A DNA stretch of 64,000 nucleotides from Pseudomonas sp. JUb42 (GCF_024807945.1 NZ_JANUFD010000003.1:1-64000), one strand, 5' to 3'. Counted from the stretch's first letter, positions 54,433-62,737 are shown. Made by a program: numbers and translations. The notes: a model not told the origin generated them from the sequence alone.

Positions 54433-55110
54433 ATGTCGAATACCGAATTGCATTGGCAGCCCGCCCAACTCCCCGACAGCCAGACCCTGCAAGGGCGCTT
54501 TATCCGCCTGGAAAAACTCGACCCGGCGCGTCACGGCGATGACTTGTGGCAGGCACTGGAAGGCCCGGACTCGGATCGCAAGCTCTGGGACTACCTGCCT
54601 TACGGGCCTTTCCCACAGCGCAGCGACTTCGATGCCTGGCTGGCCAGGCATGCGGTGGACACCGACCCGTGGTTCTACAGCGTGATCGATCAGGTCAGCG
54701 GCAAGTGCGAAGGCATCATCAGCCTGATGTCCATCGTCCCGGCACACGGCCGTATCGAAATCGGCCACGTCACCTTCGGCGCTGCCATGCAGCGCACCCC
54801 CAAGGGCACCGAGGCGATCTACCTGCTGGGCAAGGCCTCGTTCGCCTTGGGCAACCGTCGCCTGGAGTGGAAATGCAACGGCAACAACGCCCGCTCCAAG
54901 CGCGCTGCGGAGCGTTTCGGCTTTAGCTTCGAAGGCATTTTCCGCCAGCACATGGTGGTCAAGGGCGTGAACCGCGACACGGCCTGGTATTCGATCCTGG
55001 ACAGCGAATGGCCGACGATTGCCGCTGGTTTCGAACGCTGGCTGGCGGCGGACAACCAACAGCCGGATGGCCAAGTGAGAACTCTGGAAGAGTGCCGCGA
55101 GTCGGCTTGA
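54433..55110 (+). CDS. GNAT-family N-acetyltransferase, RimJ/RimL-like
   Basis: A 225-residue acetyltransferase of the RimJ/RimL group: GRFIRLEKLDPARHGDDLWQAL (about 21-42), GHVTFGAAMQRTPKGTEAIYLLGKASF and LEWKCNGNNARSKRAAERFGFSFEGIFRQHMVVKG (about 145-178), which carries the NxxSxxxxxxxGF(x)xEG motif. Such enzymes acetylate amino groups of proteins, amino acids or antibiotics. ATG at 54433, 11 bp after the preceding gene. Confidence 0.88.
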   Translation: MSNTELHWQPAQLPDSQTLQGRFIRLEKLDPARHGDDLWQALEGPDSDRKLWDYLPYGPFPQRSDFDAWLARHAVDTDPWFYSVIDQVSGKCEGIISLMSIVPAHGRIEIGHVTFGAAMQRTPKGTEAIYLLGKASFALGNRRLEWKCNGNNARSKRAAERFGFSFEGIFRQHMVVKGVNRDTAWYSILDSEWPTIAAGFERWLAADNQQPDGQVRTLEECRESA

Positions 55111-55120
55111 TGCTAACCCT

Positions 55121-55208
55121 GTGGGAGCCGGCTTGCTGGCGATAGCGGTGTGACAGGCGACATTTTCATTGCCTGACCTGACGCCATCGCCAGCAAGCCG
55201 GCTCCCAC
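55121..55208. repeat. REP doublet, GTGGGAGCCGGCTTGCTGG type
   Basis: Arms GTGGGAGCCGGCTTGCTGGCGAT (55121-55143) and ATCGCCAGCAAGCCGGCTCCCAC (55186-55208) are perfectly inverted. Same subfamily as the degenerate copy at 23602-23692. Confidence 0.88.
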
Positions 55209-55240
55209 AAATCTCATTCCAATTCATACACGTGCAACGG

Positions 55241-55519
55241 TCAGTTGATCTGCCGCTGCCGCCTCACCACCCCCATCTGCAAACCAAAGGGCCGGAACAC
55301 CGCATTCAACGACTTCAATGTCGGGTTGCCCTCGCCCTGCTCGATCTGGATCAGCGTGCGTACCGAGATTTTGCACATCCGCGCGTATTGGCTCTGATGC
55401 AGCTTCGCACCCTCGACCCGCAGGCGCTTGACCGCCTCGCCGATCTCCAGGCTACCCTCGGCAATGCCTTGCTGCACGCCTTCGATCAACAGGGCGCGGG
55501 CGTCGATGGAGAGTGTCAT
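55241..55519 (-). CDS. hipB: HipB-like antitoxin, XRE helix-turn-helix protein
   Basis: A 92-residue DNA-binding protein with helix-turn-helix KLHQSQYARMCKISVRTLIQIEQGEGNPTLKSLNAVFRPFGLQMGVV (about 39-85). It is encoded downstream of hipA, the reverse of the E. coli order, and its ATG overlaps the hipA stop (ATGA). Expected to neutralise HipA and to repress the operon through the sites at 56850-56987. Confidence 0.85.
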   Translation of the reverse strand: MTLSIDARALLIEGVQQGIAEGSLEIGEAVKRLRVEGAKLHQSQYARMCKISVRTLIQIEQGEGNPTLKSLNAVFRPFGLQMGVVRRQRQIN

Positions 55520-56841
55520 TGCAGCCCCCAGGCAGTCAGCCGTTGCGCAAGCTTGCCCAGAGCGATGGCTGGATGATTGAAGGTGACCAGTGGCAAGCCG
55601 TAGTCGCTCAACAGGTCAGGCAAGGCCCGCAACTGCTGGGCGTCCTGGCGCAGGCGATCGAAAGCATCCTGCGGATCAACAATATCAGCCAGCGCCTCGC
55701 AGGCAGCACGCCAATCGACATGCCCTGCCCGCTCGACCGCACTTGGCCACTTGGTAGTACGAGTCACACCTTCGTCATCCATGACCATTGGCGCGAGGTC
55801 ATAGATCGGCGCCAGCCGATAGGCGTTGGAGGTACGGATAATGGCGGTATTACGCCCGTGATTGTCCGAGTTGCCCAGTATCAGGTTGATCAGGTCACGT
55901 CGCAGGTATTCGGCCACCAGCCCAGGAATTTCCACCCGTTGACCGGCCTCAATCCATAGCCGGGTCAACAGGTTGATGACCTCCACGTGATCCATGCGGC
56001 TACCCGGCACCGTTACACCGGCCAATGAGTAGATCGACTCCACCGCCAAGCGCTCGACACCTTGTGCCGACACCTGGCGATCAAAGCGTTTCATCCACAG
56101 GCTCGGCTTGTTGGCTTCTTCCAGGGCCAGATCAGCGCTAGCGACTGTCTCGATACCCAGCTGTTGCAGTGCCTTGTAGTACAGATGCTCGCTGCGCAGG
56201 ATGTCCTGATCGTTGCTCAGTGCCTGGTTGCGGGCAAACTTGATAAACCAGTGCTGGCGGGCTTGCTCATCGGGCAATATCGCATCCGGGTACAACAGAC
56301 CGTCGACGCCTTGGGTCATCAACAGCTTGGGCGCCTCACCGCCAGCGCCCGTTGCCCCGCCAATGGCGGCGCCTTGTTCGTAAGCATATTCAAGAAAGTG
56401 CTGATCGCGACTGACCACGTCCTGACGCGTGAACCCCAGGGGCTCATCCTGATTCAGCGCCTCTACCGATTCCTTGATCCGCAGATTGCCGATGGGGGCC
56501 GGTGTACTGCGCCCCAGCAAATACAGGTCATCGCTCAAGCCCTCGGGTTTTTCCCGACCGATATGGGCAATCAGAAAACGCCTTGCAGCGCCCGACGGTG
56601 CAATATCCTGCAGAAAAGCCGGCGCCTCGCGCGACGATAACGAGTCGAAATCCACGGGCAGGCGAGCGCTCACCGCCTGAGCGAACGAGCTTTGATAGGC
56701 GTCCACATTGGCGTGGACATAAGCTGATTTATAGGCGAGCCGGCAAGGGCTGAGCAAGCCTTGCAAAGGCTCGGTAAAAGCCAGGGTCATAGCATCTTGC
56801 CAGATCCCCGCCCCATACACTTGAAGCGTCAGGTTATGCAT
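55516..56841 (-). CDS. hipA: HipA-family toxin kinase
   Basis: A 441-residue HipA serine/threonine kinase. GGATGAGGEAPKLLM (161-175) corresponds to the glycine-rich loop; K201 in WFIKFAR aligns with the ATP-binding Lys; WMKRFDR (249-255) is the family signature; catalytic loop GNSDNHGRN (323-331) with Asp326 and Asn331; YDLAPMV (347-353) has the metal-binding Asp348. In E. coli the homologue phosphorylates glutamyl-tRNA synthetase and induces persistence. All catalytic residues are present, so the toxin looks active. First gene of the pair. Confidence 0.9.
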   Translation of the reverse strand: MHNLTLQVYGAGIWQDAMTLAFTEPLQGLLSPCRLAYKSAYVHANVDAYQSSFAQAVSARLPVDFDSLSSREAPAFLQDIAPSGAARRFLIAHIGREKPEGLSDDLYLLGRSTPAPIGNLRIKESVEALNQDEPLGFTRQDVVSRDQHFLEYAYEQGAAIGGATGAGGEAPKLLMTQGVDGLLYPDAILPDEQARQHWFIKFARNQALSNDQDILRSEHLYYKALQQLGIETVASADLALEEANKPSLWMKRFDRQVSAQGVERLAVESIYSLAGVTVPGSRMDHVEVINLLTRLWIEAGQRVEIPGLVAEYLRRDLINLILGNSDNHGRNTAIIRTSNAYRLAPIYDLAPMVMDDEGVTRTTKWPSAVERAGHVDWRAACEALADIVDPQDAFDRLRQDAQQLRALPDLLSDYGLPLVTFNHPAIALGKLAQRLTAWGLQ

Positions 56842-56849
56842 GTTCGACC

Positions 56850-56987
56850 TGCAATATATTGCAATTTACAGTCGGCGGAGCCGCATCTATCTGCACTATA
56901 GTGCATTCCACGACTTAAATGCCTGGAGAATATGCAATTTAATGCATTTAAAGGCGAAGAGCGTCGTTATGTCTGCAATTAAATGCA
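56850..56987. promoter_or_regulatory. Array of four TGCA-N6-TGCA operators upstream of hipA
   Basis: Sites at 56850-56863 (TGCAATATATTGCA, perfect palindrome), 56892-56905 (TGCACTATAGTGCA, perfect), 56933-56946 (TGCAATTTAATGCA) and 56974-56987 (TGCAATTAAATGCA). Distances between starts are 42, 41 and 41 bp, close to four helical turns. The first is 9 bp from the hipA ATG. Likely HipB or HipAB binding sites for autoregulation. Confidence 0.72.
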
Positions 56988-57004
56988 GCTCCGTTTCAAC
57001 GGGC

Positions 57005-57029
57005 AAAAAAAGAGGGAGCCAAGGCTCCC
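57005..57029 (-). terminator. Rho-independent terminator of pycA-pycB
   Basis: Stem GGGAGCC / GGCTCCC (57014-57020 with 57023-57029) with a 2-base loop, followed on the minus strand by TCTTTTTTT. Confidence 0.9.
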
Positions 57030-57067
57030 CAAGAGGTTAATCGTTAGCGGGTTTGTCGAAGGCGATA

Positions 57068-58876
57068 TCAGCCTTCAATCTCAATCAGGATCTCGCCCGG
57101 ATTGACCCGATCGCCCTTGGCGACGTGAATGGCGACGACTTTGCCGGCGATGGAGGCCTGGACTTCGGTTTCCATCTTCATGGCTTCGGTGATCAGTACG
57201 GCCTGGCCGGCCTTGACCATGTCGCCTTCCTTGACCAGCACGTCGACGATGTTGCCCGGCATGGTGGTGCTGACGTGGCCGGGGCCGGTGGCCTGGTTGC
57301 GCTTGCTGGCGCCGCCGCCGACGAATTCGTTGAGCGGTTCGAACACCACTTCTTCCGGCATACCGTCGATGGACAGGTAGAAGTGACGCTTGCCACCGGC
57401 CTTGACGCCGACGCCGGTGATATCCACGCGATAGCTTTCGCCGTGTACGTCGATGACGAACTCAGTCGGCACGCCCTCGCCACCCGCCTTGGCTACGCCG
57501 CCCGCTTCCGGGATTGGCAGCAGGGCTTCAGGCGCCAGGGTGCCGGCGGCGCGTTCTTCGAGGAACTTGCGGCCAATGTCCGGGAACATGGCGAAGGTCA
57601 GCACGTCCTCTTCGGACGCTGCCAGGGTGCCAATGTCAGCGCGAAGCTTGGTCATTTCCGGCTTGAGCAGGTCGGCCGGACGCACGTCGATCAGCTCTTC
57701 GTTGCCGATGGCCTGGCGACGCAGTTTTTCATCGACCACACCCGGTGCCTTGCCGTAGCCGCCTTGCAGGTACAGCTTCACTTCATTGGTGATGGTCTTG
57801 TAACGCTCACCGGCCAGTACGTTAAAGAACGCCTGAGTGCCGACGATCTGCGAGGTCGGGGTCACCAACGGTGGGTAGCCCAGGTCCTTGCGCACGCGCG
57901 GGATCTCAGCCAGCACTTCGCTCATGCGGTTCAGGGCGCCCTGTTCCTTGAGCTGGTTGGCGAGGTTGGAAATCATCCCGCCCGGCACCTGGTTGACCTG
58001 AACACGGGTATCGACCGCAGTGAATTCGCTCTCGAACTGGTGATACTTCTTACGCACGGCGTAGAAATACAGACCGATTTCCTGCAACAACTCCAGGTCC
58101 AGACCGGTGTCGAACTCGCTGCCCTTGAGCGCCGCGACCATGGACTCGGTGCCCGGATGGCTGGTGCCCCAAGCGAAGCTGGAGATGGCGGTGTCGATGT
58201 GGCTGGCACCGTTTTCGACGGCCTTGAGCTGGCACATGGCGGCAAGGCCAGCGGTGTCATGGGAGTGGATGAAGATCGGCAGGGACTGCTCGGCCTTCAG
58301 CGCCTTGACCAGTTCGCCAGTAGCGTATGGAGTCAGCAGACCGGCCATGTCCTTGATTGCCACCGAGTCGCAACCCATGGCTTCCATTTCCTTGGCCTGG
58401 GCCACGAACGCCTCGATGGTGTGCACCGGGCTGGTGGTGTAAGCGATAGTGCCCTGAGCGTGCTTGCCAGCGGCCTTCACCGCTTCAATAGCCACGCGCA
58501 GGTTACGCACGTCGTTCATGGCGTCGAAGATGCGGAACACGTCGATACCGTTGTCCGCCGCCTTGGCCACGAAGGCCTTGACCACGTCATCGCTGTAATG
58601 GCGATAACCCAGCAGGTTCTGCCCGCGCAAGAGCATCTGCAGACGGGTGTTAGGCAGGGCGGCACGCAGTTGGCGCAGACGCTCCCACGGGTCTTCCTTG
58701 AGGAAGCGTACGCAGGCGTCGAAAGTGGCGCCGCCCCAGACTTCCAGGGACCAGTAGCCGACCTTGTCGAGCTTGTCGCAGATCGGCAGCATGTCTTCAG
58801 TGCGCATGCGGGTGGCCAGCAGCGACTGGTGGGCGTCACGCAGAATGGTATCGGTGACGAAGATTTTCTTGCTCAT
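57068..58876 (-). CDS. pycB: Pyruvate carboxylase subunit B (carboxyltransferase-biotin carrier)
   Basis: A 602-residue subunit often labelled oadA. Carboxyltransferase domain (about 1-460) begins MSKKIFVTDTILRDAHQSLLATRM with the TxxRDAHQS motif, followed by GATFDACVRFL, DMAGLL and HSHDTAG. The C-terminal biotinyl domain (about 530-602) has the biotin site AMKM in VLITEAMKMETEV. Transfers carboxyl from biotin to pyruvate giving oxaloacetate. Start at 58876, 11 bp after pycA. No membrane beta subunit gene is near, so it is the cytosolic pyruvate carboxylase and not the sodium-pump decarboxylase. Confidence 0.93.
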   Translation of the reverse strand: MSKKIFVTDTILRDAHQSLLATRMRTEDMLPICDKLDKVGYWSLEVWGGATFDACVRFLKEDPWERLRQLRAALPNTRLQMLLRGQNLLGYRHYSDDVVKAFVAKAADNGIDVFRIFDAMNDVRNLRVAIEAVKAAGKHAQGTIAYTTSPVHTIEAFVAQAKEMEAMGCDSVAIKDMAGLLTPYATGELVKALKAEQSLPIFIHSHDTAGLAAMCQLKAVENGASHIDTAISSFAWGTSHPGTESMVAALKGSEFDTGLDLELLQEIGLYFYAVRKKYHQFESEFTAVDTRVQVNQVPGGMISNLANQLKEQGALNRMSEVLAEIPRVRKDLGYPPLVTPTSQIVGTQAFFNVLAGERYKTITNEVKLYLQGGYGKAPGVVDEKLRRQAIGNEELIDVRPADLLKPEMTKLRADIGTLAASEEDVLTFAMFPDIGRKFLEERAAGTLAPEALLPIPEAGGVAKAGGEGVPTEFVIDVHGESYRVDITGVGVKAGGKRHFYLSIDGMPEEVVFEPLNEFVGGGASKRNQATGPGHVSTTMPGNIVDVLVKEGDMVKAGQAVLITEAMKMETEVQASIAGKVVAIHVAKGDRVNPGEILIEIEG

Positions 58877-58887
58877 TGTTCTATTCC

Positions 58888-60303
58888 TCACAGGCCCGCG
58901 TGGGCGGCGATAGCAGCGGCGATGGCCAAGGCCAGCTCTTCGGGTTTGCGCTTGATCGAGTAGTTGGTCAGTTCAGGGTGGGCTTCGACGAAGCTGGTGT
59001 TGAACTGGCCGCTACGGAATTCCGGGTTACGCAGGATTTCCTGGTAGTACGCCGCAGTGGTCTTGACCCCTTGCAGACGCATGTCGTCCAAAGCACGCAA
59101 GCCGCGGTCCATGGCCTCTTCCCAAGTCAGCGCCCAGACGATCAGCTTCAGGCACATCGAGTCGTAGTACGGCGGAATGGTGTAGCCGGTGTAGATCGCC
59201 GTGTCGGTGCGCACGCCAGGGCCGCCGGGGGCGTAGTACCGGGTGATCTTGCCGAAGCTGGGCAGGAAGTTGTTCTTCGGGTCTTCGGCGTTGATGCGGA
59301 ACTGCAACGCGAAACCACGGTGAATAATGTCTTCCTGCTTGACCGAGAGCGGCAGGCCGGAGGCGATGCGGATCTGCTCGCGAACAATGTCGATGCCGGT
59401 GATTTCTTCGGTGATGGTGTGCTCCACCTGCACTCGGGTGTTCATCTCCATGAAGTACACCTCGCCCTCGGCGAGCAGGAACTCCACGGTGCCGGCGTTC
59501 TCGTAGCCCACGGCCTTGGCCGCACGCACCGACAGGTCGCCGATATAGGCGCGCTGTTCCGGGGTCAGTTGCGGGCTTGGAGCGATTTCGATGAGTTTCT
59601 GGTTGCGGCGCTGAATCGAGCAGTCGCGCTCGAACAAGTGCACGACGTTGCCGAAGCTGTCACCGAGAATCTGCGCCTCGATGTGCTTGGGATTGACGAT
59701 GCATTTTTCCAGGAAGACTTCCGCCGAACCAAAGGCCTTGGTCGCTTCGGAGATCACCCGGGGGAACGCCTGTTCCAGTTCCTCACGGCTGTTGCAACGA
59801 CGGATACCGCGCCCGCCGCCACCGGAGGTGGCCTTGAGCATCACCGGATAACCAATGCGATCGCCTTCCAGCAGGGCCTCGTGGATATCGGCCACGTTGC
59901 CCTCAGTGCCCGGCGTGACCGGCACACCGGCCTTGATCATGCTGCGGCGCGCTTCGGTCTTGTCGCCCATGCGGCGAATGACTTCAGCGGACGGACCGAT
60001 GAACTTGATCCCACGTTCGGCGCAGATGTCTGCAAGTTCGGCATTTTCCGACAGAAAACCGTAGCCAGGGTGCAGGGCATCGCAACCGGTTTCGACGGCC
60101 AGGTTCACCAGCTTGCGTGGATTGAGGTAACCGGCGAGGGGTTCGGCACCAATGCTGTGGGCCTCATCCGCCCGCTTCACATGCAGGGCGTGCCGATCAG
60201 CGTCGGAATAGATCGCTACCGAGCGGATGCCCATTTCGGCGCAGGCGCGCACGATCCGGACAGCAATTTCACCGCGGTTGGCGATCAGGATTTTTGTTAT
60301 CAC
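58888..60303 (-). CDS. pycA: Pyruvate carboxylase subunit A (biotin carboxylase)
   Basis: A 471-residue ATP-grasp biotin carboxylase. MITKILIANRGEIAVRIVRAC (GTG start at 60303, GAGGA upstream) is the conserved opening; ATP-binding glycine loop KATSGGGGRGIRRC (about 160-173), EEFLLAEGEVYFMEMNTRVQVEHTITEEITGIDIVREQI (about 272-308) and the biotin-carboxylase Arg/Glu residues are intact. Carboxylates biotin on PycB with ATP and bicarbonate. The longer in-frame version to 60348 is not homologous. Faces a divergent LysR gene. Confidence 0.95.
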   Translation of the reverse strand: MITKILIANRGEIAVRIVRACAEMGIRSVAIYSDADRHALHVKRADEAHSIGAEPLAGYLNPRKLVNLAVETGCDALHPGYGFLSENAELADICAERGIKFIGPSAEVIRRMGDKTEARRSMIKAGVPVTPGTEGNVADIHEALLEGDRIGYPVMLKATSGGGGRGIRRCNSREELEQAFPRVISEATKAFGSAEVFLEKCIVNPKHIEAQILGDSFGNVVHLFERDCSIQRRNQKLIEIAPSPQLTPEQRAYIGDLSVRAAKAVGYENAGTVEFLLAEGEVYFMEMNTRVQVEHTITEEITGIDIVREQIRIASGLPLSVKQEDIIHRGFALQFRINAEDPKNNFLPSFGKITRYYAPGGPGVRTDTAIYTGYTIPPYYDSMCLKLIVWALTWEEAMDRGLRALDDMRLQGVKTTAAYYQEILRNPEFRSGQFNTSFVEAHPELTNYSIKRKPEELALAIAAAIAAHAGL

Positions 60304-60423
60304 GAGTATGTCCTCGACCGTTGAACAGACGAACCAGCACAGCGGCAAGCTATGACAAGTTGTTGCGAAGCCACCCTATGCCGGATCAGGGATTAACAAA
60401 AATGAGTTAAAGTTGGGTGAACC

Positions 60424-60439
60424 ATAAGTAAAACCTTAT
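60424..60439. promoter_or_regulatory. Candidate LysR-type operator ATAAG-N6-CTTAT
   Basis: A 16-bp inverted repeat (ATAAG 60424-60428, CTTAT 60435-60439) in the 172-bp gap between pycA and the LysR gene. It has the form of a LysR recognition half-site and lies 37 bp before the regulator's start. Confidence 0.55.
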
Positions 60440-60475
60440 AGTCATCACTTCAGCTATTGGCAGGGGTCTATAAAA

Positions 60476-61426
60476 ATGCGTAAGTCATTGATGCGTATGA
60501 CATTACGTCAGCTGCGAATTTTCAACGAGGTCTGCGACCTTCGCTCCTACAGCCGTGCTGCCGAGGAAATGTCCCTCACGCAACCGGCTGTCAGCTTGCA
60601 GATTCGTCAGTTGGAAGAGCTGGTCGGCCAGCCTTTGTTCGAATACGTCGGTAAGAAGTTGTACCTGACCGAGGCCGCCGAGGCTTTGCAAAAGGCCAGT
60701 CGCGACATTTTCGGGCGCCTGGAAAACCTCGATATGCAGCTCTCGGACATGCAGGGTTCGCTGCAAGGGCAGTTGAAGCTGGCCATCGAATCCAGCTGCA
60801 AATACTTCATGCCGCACCTGTTTGCCGCCTTCAAGCAGCGTTATCCGGAGGTGATGCTGAATCTGACGGTAGTCAACAGGGCCCAGGTCATCAAGCGCCT
60901 TTCCGATAATCGTGATGATTTGGTGGTCATGACCATGGTGCCCCAGGACATGGGCCTGGAGTTCCTGCCGTTCCTGAACAACCCGATCGTCGCCGTGGCC
61001 CGGGCCGATCACCCGTTGAGCGCGATGGAACAATTGAGCCTGAAGGATCTGGAACCCTACTCCCTGGTGATCCGCGAGCCGGGCTCGGGCACGCGCAAAG
61101 CGTGTGAGGAGTACTTCAAGGACAAGCGAGTACACTTTGCCCAGACCATGGAGGTGTCTTCGGCAGAAGCGCAGCGCGAATGCGTAGTGGCTGGCCTGGG
61201 GATCGCCGTGCTGACGCGCCACGCTCTGAGCCTGGAACTGGCCACCGGCACCCTAAAGGAGCTACCGGTGACCGAGTTGCCGTTGTATCGCAGCTGGTGC
61301 GTAGTGCAAGGCCAGGCCAAGCGGCTGTCGCCGGTCGCCCATGCCTTTCTGGCGTTTATCCGCAGCGAACGTACGCAGATCAGCCAGCTTGTCGAGCGTT
61401 TCGACGGGCGCCTTCCGCGGGCGTGA
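60476..61426 (+). CDS. LysR-family transcriptional regulator beside pycA
   Basis: A 316-residue LysR protein with helix-turn-helix about 9-68 (IFNEVCDLRSYSRAAEEMSLTQPAVSLQIRQLEELVG) and an effector domain with LEFLPFLNNPIVAVARADHPLSA. It resembles the CbbR/CbnR group of LysR regulators, which respond to organic-acid or carbon-flux signals. Divergent from pycA-pycB, which it probably regulates. Start at 60476; Met6 or Met8 is possible. Its last 47 bp overlap the end of the convergent small gene. Confidence 0.88.
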   Translation: MRKSLMRMTLRQLRIFNEVCDLRSYSRAAEEMSLTQPAVSLQIRQLEELVGQPLFEYVGKKLYLTEAAEALQKASRDIFGRLENLDMQLSDMQGSLQGQLKLAIESSCKYFMPHLFAAFKQRYPEVMLNLTVVNRAQVIKRLSDNRDDLVVMTMVPQDMGLEFLPFLNNPIVAVARADHPLSAMEQLSLKDLEPYSLVIREPGSGTRKACEEYFKDKRVHFAQTMEVSSAEAQRECVVAGLGIAVLTRHALSLELATGTLKELPVTELPLYRSWCVVQGQAKRLSPVAHAFLAFIRSERTQISQLVERFDGRLPRA

Positions 61427-61607
61427 CTGCCTGCCAGAAGTTGGCCGACATATCGTCAGCGCCGTAACCGGCCAGTTCCTGATTCAGGCGGCGTTCTTCC
61501 GAGTAGCTTTCAATCGCTCGCCGAAAGGCCATGCGACGCTGGTCTTCCTGCTGGCGGCGAGTCTTGGCAGTGCTGTTCTGTTGCGAGTCATCGTAGTGCC
61601 GAGGCAT
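61380..61607 (-). CDS. Small basic PA3496-family protein
   Basis: A 75-residue, strongly charged protein: PRHYDDSQQNSTAKTRRQQEDQRRMAFRRAIESYSEERRLNQELAGY, with the RRQQEDQRRMAFRRAIE and LNQEL core recalling the PA3496-type putative envelope-integrity family of Pseudomonas. No membrane segment or signal. I start at 61607; an in-frame methionine at 61655 adds poorly coding sequence. Tail-to-tail overlap of 47 bp with the LysR gene. Confidence 0.65.
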   Translation of the reverse strand: MPRHYDDSQQNSTAKTRRQQEDQRRMAFRRAIESYSEERRLNQELAGYGADDMSANFWQAVTPAEGARRNARQAG

Positions 61608-61711
61608 ATCCTGTCTCCCAATCCGTGTGCGGGAGTACAGAGTGGCCTCGCGCAATGACGATCAGGCGGCGAAAGCATGACAAGTTGGTGAAGGCTGGCG
61701 ACAGGTCACAC

Positions 61712-62578
61712 TCAGTCTTCGTGGGCCTTGATCGACTTGGGCGACAGACGCAGGCTGCGAAGGCTGCGCTTGACGCTCTTTAGGTGATTGACCAGGCTCG
61801 GCCCGCGCGCCATGGCAACGCCCATGGCCAGCACGTCGATCACAACCAGATGGGCGATACGCGAGGTCAGCGGGGTATATATCTCGGTGTCTTCGTGCAC
61901 GTCGATAGCGAGGTTGACCGTCGACAGCTCGGCCAGCGGTGTCTGGCTCGGGCACAGGGTGATCAGGTTGGCGCCGCTTTCACGAACCAGGTTGGCGGTG
62001 ATCAGCAAGTCCTTGGAGCGCCCCGACTGCGAAATACAGACCGCAACGTCGGTGGGCTTGAGGGTCACAGCCGACATCGCCTGCATATGCGGATCGGAAT
62101 AGGCCGCCGCGCTGAGCAGCAGGCGGAAGAACTTGTGCTGGGCATCTGCTGCCACGGCACCGGAGGCACCAAAACCATAGAACTCGACCCGCTGCGCAGT
62201 GGCCATGGCCGAGACCGCCATCTGCAAGGCGTGAGGGTCAAGGTTCTCGCGCACTTCCATCAGGGTGTGCAGAGTTGTATCGAAAATTTTCAGGCTGTAG
62301 TCGGCGACAGAGTCATCTTCGTGGATCGCGAACTGACCGAAGCTGGCACCGGCGGCCAGGCTCTGGGCCAGTTTAAGCTTAAGGTCCTGAAAACCGGTGC
62401 AACCGATTGCGCGACAGAAACGCACAATGGTCGGCTCGCTGATACCTACGCTGTGTGCCAGATCGGCCATGGAACTGTGCATGACGGCCGCAGGGTCAAG
62501 CAGCACGTGATCGGCAACCTTGAGCTCCGATTTGCGTAACAGATGGCGTGACTGGGCGATGTGTTGCAGCAGATTCAA
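61712..62578 (-). CDS. MurR/RpiR-family (HexR-like) transcriptional regulator
   Basis: A 288-residue regulator: N-terminal HTH_6 domain (about 1-75; SMADLAHSVGISEPTIVRFCRAIGCTGFQDLKLKLAQSLA) and C-terminal SIS sugar-phosphate isomerase-like domain (about 120-245; RVEFYGFGASGAVAADAQHKFFRLLL and CISQSGRSKDLLITANL). Very close to HexR, the 2-keto-3-deoxy-6-phosphogluconate-responsive repressor of glucose catabolism, but not adjacent to zwf-pgl-eda as the main HexR is. A canonical HexR-type operator precedes the gene. Charged C-terminus (SVKRSLRSLRLSPKSIKAHED). Confidence 0.88.
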   Translation of the reverse strand: MNLLQHIAQSRHLLRKSELKVADHVLLDPAAVMHSSMADLAHSVGISEPTIVRFCRAIGCTGFQDLKLKLAQSLAAGASFGQFAIHEDDSVADYSLKIFDTTLHTLMEVRENLDPHALQMAVSAMATAQRVEFYGFGASGAVAADAQHKFFRLLLSAAAYSDPHMQAMSAVTLKPTDVAVCISQSGRSKDLLITANLVRESGANLITLCPSQTPLAELSTVNLAIDVHEDTEIYTPLTSRIAHLVVIDVLAMGVAMARGPSLVNHLKSVKRSLRSLRLSPKSIKAHED

Positions 62579-62630
62579 AGGACTGACTCGACAAAGAGGG
62601 CCGTCTTGGGCCGGATTGTTGTAGCTTTCT

Positions 62631-62645
62631 TGTAGTTATACTACA
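62631..62645. promoter_or_regulatory. HexR-type operator TGTAGTTATACTACA
   Basis: A 15-bp palindrome that matches the known HexR consensus TGTARTWWWAYTACA at every position. It is 53 bp upstream of the HexR-like gene and suggests autoregulation. Confidence 0.72.
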
Positions 62646-62737
62646 TGAGCTGCGGCCCGCACAGTTAAACGAGCCTGGCCCTGCATCCGTGCGGCGTTTT
62701 TGAGAAAGCCGGCCTGTCGATACGGGGTACCTACAGA

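Noticed and set aside
57068-58876. Oxaloacetate decarboxylase alpha subunit
   Set aside because: There are no beta/gamma sodium-pump genes and the partner upstream is a biotin carboxylase, which fits two-subunit pyruvate carboxylase.
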